In this document: positions 57,641 to 64,000 of the stretch, in pieces
How positions within the stretch are numbered: the stretch's first letter is position 1
How the letters are laid out: every line of letters begins with the position of its first letter
Assembly (NCBI RefSeq): GCF_000613925.1
Contig: NZ_BAJX01000009.1
Coordinates: forward strand, 1 to 64,000
Source of the DNA: Prevotella histicola JCM 15637 = DNF00424
GTDB lineage: Bacteria > Bacteroidota > Bacteroidia > Bacteroidales > Bacteroidaceae
DNA: 64,000 nt
Direction: 5' to 3'
The notes under the pieces: model-generated
Database searches by the model: none
What the model was told of the DNA's origin: nothing
The model's input: only the letters and a program-made list of their open reading frames with translations
Position numbers and translations under genes: made by a program

Positions 57641-58468
57641 ATGGCAGTACGTAAATTAAACCCGGTAACACCGGGACAAAGACACAAAGTTATTGGCACG
57701 TTCGAGGATATTACTGCATCCGTGCCAGAGAAGTCTCTCGTTTACGGTAAACGTTCTACTGGTGGTCGAAACAACACCGGTAAGATGACTGTTCGCTATA
57801 TTGGCGGAGGTCACAAGAAGAAGTATCGTCTTATCGACTTCAAGCGAGAGAAAGATGGTGTTCCAGCTGTAGTTAAGACAATCGAGTATGATCCTAACAG
57901 ATCTGCTCGAATTGCGCTGTTATACTATGCTGATGGTGAAAAACGTTACATTATTGCTCCTAACGGACTGCAGGTTGGTGCAACTCTGATGTCTGGTGCT
58001 GAGGCAGCACCTGAGGTTGGTAATGCCCTTCCGTTGGCTAATATTCCTGTAGGTACTGTAATTCATAATATTGAGTTACGTCCTGGTCAGGGTGCATTGC
58101 TCGTTCGTTCGGCTGGTAACTTTGCTCAGCTTACTTCTCGTGAAGGCAGTTATTGTGTTATCAAGCTCCCTTCTGGCGAAACACGTCAGATTCTTTCTGC
58201 TTGTAAGGCAACTGTAGGTAGTGTAGGTAATTCTGATCATGCACTCGAACAGTCTGGTAAGGCTGGTCGTTCTCGCTGGTTGGGACGTCGCCCTCACAAC
58301 CGTGGTGTTGTTATGAACCCTGTTGATCACCCAATGGGTGGTGGTGAAGGTCGCCAGTCTGGTGGTCACCCACGCTCACGTAAGGGCTTGTACGCTAAGG
58401 GTCTCAAGACTCGTGCACCTAAGAAGCTTTCAAACAAGTACATTATTGAGAGAGCTAACAAGAAGTAA
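57641..58468 (+). CDS. rplB: 50S ribosomal protein L2
   Basis: 275 residues, needed for subunit joining and peptidyl transfer. The conserved histidine segment near the C-terminus ([17 protein letters not shown]) is intact. Followed by rpsS after 22 bp. Confidence 0.98.
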   Translation: MAVRKLNPVTPGQRHKVIGTFEDITASVPEKSLVYGKRSTGGRNNTGKMTVRYIGGGHKKKYRLIDFKREKDGVPAVVKTIEYDPNRSARIALLYYADGEKRYIIAPNGLQVGATLMSGAEAAPEVGNALPLANIPVGTVIHNIELRPGQGALLVRSAGNFAQLTSREGSYCVIKLPSGETRQILSACKATVGSVGNSDHALEQSGKAGRSRWLGRRPHNRGVVMNPVDHPMGGGEGRQSGGHPRSRKGLYAKGLKTRAPKKLSNKYIIERANKK

Positions 58469-58490
58469 TCAAAGTAATTAAGAGTAAATT

Positions 58491-58760
58491 ATGAGTCGTT
58501 CATTAAAAAAAGGTCCATACATCAATGTATCACTCGAGAAGAAAATTCTCGCTATGAATGAGAGTGGTAAGCAGAATGTTGTTAAAACATGGGCCAGAGC
58601 ATCAATGATTTCCCCTGATTTTGTGGGTCACACTGTTGCAGTTCATAACGGAAATAAATTTATCCCTGTTTACATTACTGAGAATATGGTTGGACACAAG
58701 CTCGGAGAGTTCAGTCCTACACGCCGTTTTGGTGGCCATTCTGGTAATAACAAGAAGTAA
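58491..58760 (+). CDS. rpsS: 30S ribosomal protein S19
   Basis: 89 residues ([35 protein letters not shown]), binds the 16S rRNA head next to S13. Normal length and place. Confidence 0.98.
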   Translation: MSRSLKKGPYINVSLEKKILAMNESGKQNVVKTWARASMISPDFVGHTVAVHNGNKFIPVYITENMVGHKLGEFSPTRRFGGHSGNNKK

Positions 58761-58797
58761 GCAGGTCATAATCCATTTAGAATAATAGAATAATAAA

Positions 58798-59211
58798 ATG
58801 GGAGCAAGAAAACATATAAAGGCTGAGGCTCACAAAGAAGCCTTGAGAAGCCAGTATTTTGCAAAGCTCAAGGACTGTCCTTCTTCCCCACGTAAAATGC
58901 GCTATGTCGTGGATATGGTCCGTGGAATGGAAGTTAATCGTGCCCTTGGTGTGCTGAGATTCTCCAAGAAAGCAGCTGCTCAGAATGTTGAGAAACTTCT
59001 TCGTTCTGCTATAAATAACTGGGAGACAAAAAATGATCGCAAGGCTGAAGACGGTGAACTTTATATCTCAAAAGTCTTCGTTGATGAAGGTGTTACAATG
59101 AAGCGCATGCGTCCTGCACCACAGGGCCGTGGCTACAGAATTCGTAAACGTTCTAACCACGTCACTCTTTTCGTTGATTCGAAGGCTGACGCTAATAATG
59201 ATGATAAATAA
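58798..59211 (+). CDS. rplV: 50S ribosomal protein L22
   Basis: 137 residues with the exit-tunnel hairpin ([20 protein letters not shown]), the site of macrolide-resistance changes elsewhere. The C-terminus has a short acidic extension ([10 protein letters not shown]). Confidence 0.98.
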   Translation: MGARKHIKAEAHKEALRSQYFAKLKDCPSSPRKMRYVVDMVRGMEVNRALGVLRFSKKAAAQNVEKLLRSAINNWETKNDRKAEDGELYISKVFVDEGVTMKRMRPAPQGRGYRIRKRSNHVTLFVDSKADANNDDK

Positions 59212-59219
59212 ATAGTAGA

Positions 59220-59948
59220 ATGGGACAGAAAGTTAATCCAATCAGCAACCGTTTGGGTATCATCCGCGGTTGGGAATCAAATTGGTTCGGTGGCAAAAAC
59301 TTCGGTGACAATCTCGTAGAGGATCGTAAGATTCGTACTTACTTGAACAAACGTTTGGAGAAAGCAAGCGTATCTCGCATTGTCATTGAACGTACATTGA
59401 AGCTTGTTACCATTACTATTTGCACGGCTCGTCCGGGTATTGTTATCGGTAAAGGTGGTCAGGATGTTGATAAGCTCAAGGAAGAGCTGAAGAATCTTTT
59501 TAATAAAGAAGTACAGATTAATATCTTCGAGGTTAAGAAACCTGAGCTAGATGCAAATATTGTTGGTAATAATATAGCTCGTCAGGTTGAAGGCAAGATA
59601 GCTTATCGCCGTGCCATTAAGATGGCGATTGCCAACACTATGCGTGCTGGTGCCGAGGGTATTAAAATTCAAATTACAGGACGTCTGAATGGTGCAGAAA
59701 TGGCACGTAAGGAGATGTTTAAAGAGGGACGTACCCCTTTACATACATTCCGCGCAGACATTGATTATTGTCAGACAGAGGCTCTTACTAAGGTAGGTTT
59801 GTTGGGTATCAAAGTTTGGATTTGTCGTGGTGAAGTTTATAATAAGGTAGACCTCACTCCTAACTTTACTCAGGAAAAGAACAATGGCCGTTCAAATAAT
59901 GGTGGTCGCTCTGGAAGAGGTAATCGTAGAAGAAACAATAACCGTTAA
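59220..59948 (+). CDS. rpsC: 30S ribosomal protein S3
   Basis: 242 residues: N-terminal KH domain with [10 protein letters not shown], the S3 C-terminal domain, and an Asn/Arg/Gly-rich tail ([16 protein letters not shown]) typical of Bacteroidota. Starts eight bases after rplV. Confidence 0.98.
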   Translation: MGQKVNPISNRLGIIRGWESNWFGGKNFGDNLVEDRKIRTYLNKRLEKASVSRIVIERTLKLVTITICTARPGIVIGKGGQDVDKLKEELKNLFNKEVQINIFEVKKPELDANIVGNNIARQVEGKIAYRRAIKMAIANTMRAGAEGIKIQITGRLNGAEMARKEMFKEGRTPLHTFRADIDYCQTEALTKVGLLGIKVWICRGEVYNKVDLTPNFTQEKNNGRSNNGGRSGRGNRRRNNNR

Positions 59949-59962
59949 AAGAAGAAGCTATC

Positions 59963-60391
59963 ATGTTACAGCCAAAAAGAGTAAAATATAGAAGACCTCA
60001 AGATGGACGTGGCAATAAAGGTAACGCCCATAGAGGAACACAGCTGGCTTTCGGCTCATTCGGCATCAAGACACTTGAGGCTAAGTGGATCGATAGTCGT
60101 CAGATTGAGGCCGCTCGTGTAGCAGTAAACCGTTACATGAATCGTCAGGGTCAGGTCTGGATCCGCATTTTCCCAGATAAACCAATTACTCGTAAGCCTG
60201 CAGATGTGCGTATGGGTAAAGGTAAGGGTGATCCAGCTGGATGGGTTGCACCTGTAACTCCAGGTCGAGTTCTCTTTGAAGTAGAAGGCGTAAGCTTTGA
60301 CATCGCAAAAGAGGCCCTTCGTCTCGCTGCACAGAAGCTGCCTGTAAAGACAAAGTTTATTGTTAGACGTGATTTCGATAAAAACGCTTAA
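59963..60391 (+). CDS. rplP: 50S ribosomal protein L16
   Basis: 142 residues ([36 protein letters not shown]), near the A site and peptidyl-transferase centre. Followed by rpmC after 5 bp. Confidence 0.98.
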   Translation: MLQPKRVKYRRPQDGRGNKGNAHRGTQLAFGSFGIKTLEAKWIDSRQIEAARVAVNRYMNRQGQVWIRIFPDKPITRKPADVRMGKGKGDPAGWVAPVTPGRVLFEVEGVSFDIAKEALRLAAQKLPVKTKFIVRRDFDKNA

Positions 60392-60396
60392 GAAAG

Positions 60397-60591
60397 ATGA
60401 AGATTAAAGAAGTAAAAGAACTCGAAACCAAGGATTTGGTAGAGAAGATTGAGAATGCTGAGGCAGCTTTGACAAAGATGAAGCTGAACCATCAGATTAC
60501 TCCGCTTGAGAATCCATCTCAGATTAAGACCGCTCGTCGCGACATAGCTCGTATGAAAACAGAACTTCATCAGAGAGAACTTAATAAATAA
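60397..60591 (+). CDS. rpmC: 50S ribosomal protein L29
   Basis: 64 residues, two long helices ([36 protein letters not shown]). At the tunnel exit next to L23. Confidence 0.96.
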   Translation: MKIKEVKELETKDLVEKIENAEAALTKMKLNHQITPLENPSQIKTARRDIARMKTELHQRELNK

Positions 60592-60593
60592 CA

Positions 60594-60860
60594 ATGGTCC
60601 AGATGGAAACAAGAAATTTAAGAAAAGTAAGACAGGGTGTCGTTATTAGCAACAAAATGGATAAAACCATCGTTATTGCAGCTAAGTTCAAAGAGAAGCA
60701 CCCTATTTATGGTAAGTTTGTTCAAAAGACAAAGAAATACCATGCTCATGACGAGAAGAATGAGGCAAATGTAGGTGATACAGTGCTAATCATGGAAACT
60801 CGTCCTCTTTCTAAGACAAAGAGATGGAGATTAGTTCAAATTGTAGAAAAAGCTAAGTAA
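60594..60860 (+). CDS. rpsQ: 30S ribosomal protein S17
   Basis: OB-fold protein of 88 residues from 60594, or 85 from ATG 60603 ([14 protein letters not shown]), which matches the family start better. The [19 protein letters not shown] core is standard. Confidence 0.96.
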   Translation: MVQMETRNLRKVRQGVVISNKMDKTIVIAAKFKEKHPIYGKFVQKTKKYHAHDEKNEANVGDTVLIMETRPLSKTKRWRLVQIVEKAK

Positions 60861-60862
60861 TT

Positions 60863-61228
60863 ATGATACAAACAGAATCTAAACTTACAGTATGTGATAA
60901 TAGCGGAGCTCGTGAAGCGAAGTGTATCCGTGTACTGGGCGGTACAGGCCGTCGTTATGCAAGTGTTGGTGACGTTATCGTAGTTGCTGTACAGAACGTC
61001 ATCCCATCAAGTGAATTGAAAAAGGGTGCAGTATCGAAGGCTTTAATCGTTCGCACAAAGAAGGAAATTCGTCGTGCTGATGGTTCGTACATCCGCTTTG
61101 ATGATAATGCATGTGTTTTGCTGAATAATGCTGGCGAGATTCGTGGAAGCCGTATTTTCGGTCCTGTTGCTCGTGAATTGCGTGCAGTGAACATGAAGGT
61201 CGTTTCTTTGGCACCTGAGGTTCTTTAA
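60863..61228 (+). CDS. rplN: 50S ribosomal protein L14
   Basis: 121 residues ([33 protein letters not shown]). Begins the spc part; starts two bases after rpsQ. Confidence 0.98.
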   Translation: MIQTESKLTVCDNSGAREAKCIRVLGGTGRRYASVGDVIVVAVQNVIPSSELKKGAVSKALIVRTKKEIRRADGSYIRFDDNACVLLNNAGEIRGSRIFGPVARELRAVNMKVVSLAPEVL

Positions 61229-61248
61229 TTATTAAATAGAATAATAAA

Positions 61249-61566
61249 ATGGCAAAATTCCATATAAAGAAAGACGATCAGGTCATTGTTCTTGCCGGTG
61301 CAGACAAGGGAAAGACTGGAAAGGTTCTTAAGGTTATTGCAGATAAGGAACGTGCTATTGTTGAAGGCGTGAATATGGTTTCTAAGAGCACAAAACCTTC
61401 TGCTGCAAATCCTCAGGGTGGTATTGTTAAGCAGGAGGCTGCAATTCATATTTCAAATTTAAGTCTCATAGATCCGAAGAGCGGTAAGGCTACACGTATA
61501 AAGATTGAGCGTGATGGCAAGACTGTAAAGCGTATCGCTAAAAAGTCAGGGGAGGAAATTAAATAA
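61249..61566 (+). CDS. rplX: 50S ribosomal protein L24
   Basis: 105 residues with an N-terminal KOW motif ([20 protein letters not shown]). Assembly initiator of the large subunit. Its stop overlaps the rplE start by one base (61566). Confidence 0.98.
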   Translation: MAKFHIKKDDQVIVLAGADKGKTGKVLKVIADKERAIVEGVNMVSKSTKPSAANPQGGIVKQEAAIHISNLSLIDPKSGKATRIKIERDGKTVKRIAKKSGEEIK

Positions 61567-62120
61567 TGAATACAGCTCAGTTAAAGAAACAGTATAAGGA
61601 GCAGATTGTTCCAGCTTTGCAGAAGCAATTCAATTATTCTTCTGCTATGCAGGTCCCTGTTTTGAAGAAAATTGTTATTAATCAAGGACTTGGTGACGCA
61701 ACTCAGGATAAAAAGATTATTGAGGTTGCTGTCAACGAGATATCTTCTATAACAGGTCAGAAAGCTGTTGCAACATATTCAAAGAAGGATATTGCAAACT
61801 TCAAGCTACGTAAGAAAATGCCTATTGGCGTAATGGTTACTTTGCGTCGTGAGCGTATGTATGAGTTCCTTGAAAAACTTGTTCGTGTATCTTTGCCACG
61901 TATACGTGACTTTAAAGGTATAGAGAGTAAGTTTGATGGACGTGGAAATTATACTCTCGGTATAACCGAGCAGATTATTTTCCCAGAGATTAATATTGAT
62001 CAGGTTGACCGTATCCAGGGTATGAATATTACTTTCGTTACATCAGCTAAGACTGATGAAGAAGGATATGCTTTGCTGAAAGGTTTCGGACTTCCATTCA
62101 AGAATGCTAAAAACGATTAA
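61566..62120 (+). CDS. rplE: 50S ribosomal protein L5
   Basis: 184 residues, 5S rRNA binder in the central protuberance ([39 protein letters not shown]). Coupled to rplX. Confidence 0.98.
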   Translation: MNTAQLKKQYKEQIVPALQKQFNYSSAMQVPVLKKIVINQGLGDATQDKKIIEVAVNEISSITGQKAVATYSKKDIANFKLRKKMPIGVMVTLRRERMYEFLEKLVRVSLPRIRDFKGIESKFDGRGNYTLGITEQIIFPEINIDQVDRIQGMNITFVTSAKTDEEGYALLKGFGLPFKNAKND

Positions 62121-62125
62121 TTGAT

Positions 62126-62428
62126 ATGGCAAAAGAATCAATGAAAGCTCGCGAGGTAAAGCGTGCAAAGCTTGTAGCTCGTTATGCTGAAAAACGCGCA
62201 GCTCTGAAGAAGATTATCGCTACTTCAAGTGATCCTGAGGAGGCTTATGAGGCTGCTCGCAAGTTGCAGTCTATTCCAAAGAATGCTAACCCTATTCGTC
62301 TGCATAATCGTTGTAAGATTACAGGACGTCCAAAAGGATACATTCGTCAGTTTGGTCTCTCTCGTATCCAGTTCCGTGAGATGGCATCTCAAGGACTTAT
62401 TCCTGGTGTAAAGAAAGCAAGCTGGTAA
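62126..62428 (+). CDS. rpsN: 30S ribosomal protein S14
   Basis: About 100 residues, long zinc-free (C-minus) form: only one cysteine ([12 protein letters not shown]) where zinc forms have four. A 123-bp gap containing an internal promoter follows. Confidence 0.97.
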   Translation: MAKESMKAREVKRAKLVARYAEKRAALKKIIATSSDPEEAYEAARKLQSIPKNANPIRLHNRCKITGRPKGYIRQFGLSRIQFREMASQGLIPGVKKASW

Positions 62429-62442
62429 TCAAAAATATCGAC

Positions 62443-62494
62443 GCGGATAGTGAATTGTGAACATTATTTTGTATCTTTGCAGTTCATTATCCGC
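62443..62494 (+). promoter_or_regulatory. Internal spc promoter framed by an inverted repeat
   Basis: TATCTTTG at 62472-62479 is a clear -7 box 73 bp before rpsH. It is framed by GCGGATAGTGAA (62443-62454) and TTCATTATCCGC (62483-62494), complementary at 11 of 12 positions with one G-T. As RNA or DNA this could form a stem that hides the start site, or bind a dimeric regulator. The ordinary reading is an extra promoter for rpsH onward. Confidence 0.6.
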
Positions 62495-62551
62495 TTTCAC
62501 GCGATTTTTAATATTGTCGGGGTAGTCCCGATTAATTAAACTTTTATATTT

Positions 62552-62947
62552 ATGACAGATCCAATAGCAGATTATCTGACAAGACTCAGAAATGCAATCA
62601 TGGCTCATCACCGTGTTGTTGAAGTTCCTGCGTCTAACTTGAAGAAATCTATCACAAAGATTCTCTTTGAGAAGGGTTACATCTTGAACTACAAGTTCGT
62701 TGAGGATGGTCCCCAAGGTTCAATCAAGGTCGCACTGAAGTACGATCCTGTAACAAAGCAGAGCGCTATCAAGAAGTTGAAGCGTGTCTCAACTCCAGGT
62801 CTTCGCCAGTATACTGGTTACAAAGACATGCCGAGAGTAATTAACGGGCTTGGAATCGCTATCCTTTCCACGTCTAAAGGTGTAATGACAGACAAGGAAG
62901 CCGCTGCTGAAAAGATTGGTGGTGAGGTTCTTTGCTACATTTATTAA
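62552..62947 (+). CDS. rpsH: 30S ribosomal protein S8
   Basis: 131 residues (MTDPIADYLTRLRNAIMAHH; LGIAILSTSKGVMTDKEA). In E. coli S8 represses the spc operon by binding near rplE; here a promoter lies right upstream. Confidence 0.98.
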   Translation: MTDPIADYLTRLRNAIMAHHRVVEVPASNLKKSITKILFEKGYILNYKFVEDGPQGSIKVALKYDPVTKQSAIKKLKRVSTPGLRQYTGYKDMPRVINGLGIAILSTSKGVMTDKEAAAEKIGGEVLCYIY

Positions 62948-62961
62948 TTGGAGGATTGATT

Positions 62962-63528
62962 ATGTCTAGAATAGGTAAATTACCAATTAGTATTCCTGCT
63001 GGTGTTACAGTTTCTATAAAGGATGGTGTTGTGACGGTAAAAGGTCCTAAGGGCGAGCTTTCTCAGAAAGTAGATTCTTCTATAAAAACTATTATAGAAG
63101 ATGGTCAGATAACATTCGAAGTAGATGAAAATAATCCTGTAAATTATAAACAGAAGCAAGCATTCCATGGACTTTATCGTTCACTTGTCAACAATATGGT
63201 TGTTGGTGTTAGTGAAGGGTATAAGAAAACAATGGAACTCGTGGGTGTGGGTTATCGTGTTTCTAATCAAGGGAATTTAGTTGAGTTCTCTCTTGGTTAT
63301 ACGCATCCAATTTTTATCCAACTCCCATCAGAGGTTAAGGTTGAGACAAAGAGTGAGCGTAATCAGAATCCAATCATAACGCTTGAATCTGCTGACAAGC
63401 AGCTGCTTGGTCTCATTTGTGCAAAGATCCGTTCTTTCCGTAAGCCTGAGCCGTATAAGGGTAAAGGTATCCTGTTCCAGGGTGAGGTTATTCGCAGAAA
63501 GTCTGGTAAGACAGCTGCAGCTAAGTAA
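62962..63528 (+). CDS. rplF: 50S ribosomal protein L6
   Basis: 188 residues from ATG 62962 (MSRIGKLPISIPAGVTVSI); the ten codons open before it overlap rpsH and do not belong. C-terminal GKGILFQGEVIRRKSGK is standard. Confidence 0.97.
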   Translation: MSRIGKLPISIPAGVTVSIKDGVVTVKGPKGELSQKVDSSIKTIIEDGQITFEVDENNPVNYKQKQAFHGLYRSLVNNMVVGVSEGYKKTMELVGVGYRVSNQGNLVEFSLGYTHPIFIQLPSEVKVETKSERNQNPIITLESADKQLLGLICAKIRSFRKPEPYKGKGILFQGEVIRRKSGKTAAAK

Positions 63529-63549
63529 CTTTTATAATTCATTACGATT

Positions 63550-63894
63550 ATGACAACAAAGAAAGAACAAAGAAGACTTAAGATAAAGTTTCGCATTCGT
63601 AAGAGTGTGAATGGAACTGCTGAGCGTCCTCGTTTGAGCGTTTTCCGTAGTAATAAGCAGATTTACGCACAGGTTATCAATGATCTTACAGGTACTACCT
63701 TGGCTTCGGCATCTTCTCTCGGGCTTGAGAAACTGGCAAAGATTGAGCAAGCTAAGAAGGTTGGTGCACTCATAGCAGAACATGCTAAAACTGCAGGTAT
63801 TGAACAGGTTGTTTTTGACCGTAACGGTTATCTCTATCATGGGCGAGTACAAGCCTTGGCTGATGCTGCACGTGAAGGAGGACTTAAATTCTAA
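63550..63894 (+). CDS. rplR: 50S ribosomal protein L18
   Basis: 114 residues ([35 protein letters not shown]), 5S rRNA binder. Followed by rpsE after 6 bp. Confidence 0.98.
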   Translation: MTTKKEQRRLKIKFRIRKSVNGTAERPRLSVFRSNKQIYAQVINDLTGTTLASASSLGLEKLAKIEQAKKVGALIAEHAKTAGIEQVVFDRNGYLYHGRVQALADAAREGGLKF

Positions 63895-63900
63895 ACGATT

Positions 63901-64000
63901 ATGGCAATGAATAGAGTAAAAGTAAATAGTGATGTAGAACTGAAGGATCGCCTGGTTGCTATCAATCGTGTGACTAAGGTTACTAAAGGTGGTCGTACTT
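63901..64000 (+). CDS. rpsE: 30S ribosomal protein S5 (5' part)
   Basis: Frame opens with ATG at 63901 and reads [20 protein letters not shown], then [13 protein letters not shown], the conserved start of S5, until the window ends. Incomplete at the 3' side by the window edge only. Confidence 0.95.
   Translation, partial: MAMNRVKVNSDVELKDRLVAINRVTKVTKGGRT

Overview
The window looks like a chromosomal segment from an oral-type Prevotella or a close relative (Bacteroidota). The evidence is AT-rich intergenic DNA, Bacteroidota promoters (a -7 box TAnnTTTG, often with TTG/TTTG about 20 bp upstream), few Shine-Dalgarno sites, a complete type IX secretion core (porP/sprF-gldKLMN), SusC/SusD and TonB outer-membrane systems, DUF3467 and DUF4374 proteins, and the Bacteroidota order rpsU-xer-raiA-tRNAs-tuf-trnW-secE-nusG-rplKAJL-rpoBC. 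The genus is inferred from protein appearance, not from a search.

Layout. 1-1224: the tail of an upstream gene, its terminator, then about 1.1 kb without a gene that holds a long inverted-repeat element. 1225-3406: dps, a hypothetical gene, a cobalamin adenosyltransferase and a DUF2795 gene. 3506-9522: the type IX secretion operon (gldK frameshifted). 9607-13178: a small outer-membrane barrel, a 22-bp tandem array and priA. 13286-17430 (minus): a FadL/OmpP1-like porin and a 7TM-HD phosphodiesterase. 17537-21936: gltX, waaA, a zinc-ribbon membrane protein and trpS. 22526-26085: a TonB receptor and a DUF4374 surface lipoprotein carrying an in-frame stop. 26377-29407: mdh (minus, frameshifted) and a Xaa-Pro aminopeptidase. 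29913-45075: the translation/transcription block from rpsU to rpoC and a DUF3467 gene. 45518-49645 (minus): a SusD/SusC pair (susC frameshifted). 50061-52142: a short EamA protein and a TSUP/DUF1634 pair. 52357-64000: the str-S10-spc ribosomal cluster, cut inside rpsE.

The most unusual content is non-coding. Four intergenic loci (448-580, 15115-15255 on minus, 22135-22265, 50611-50744) carry the same module: exactly four contiguous 22-bp units built as TTTT-N7-AAAA-N7, a 13-nt linker, and a hairpin whose stem covaries while its loop keeps TTGATARTCT or a close variant. All four point the same way as both neighbouring genes. A second family of nine 22-bp units (10417-10614) and a third, MITE-like family with terminal inverted repeats (26091-26315 and 45101-45264) share the 22-bp period with unrelated sequence. 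I know of no described function for these modules.

Four genes are disrupted: gldK, mdh and susC by single-base indels in C/G runs, and the DUF4374 gene by TAG. Two are core genes, so sequencing or assembly error must be excluded before a biological reading.
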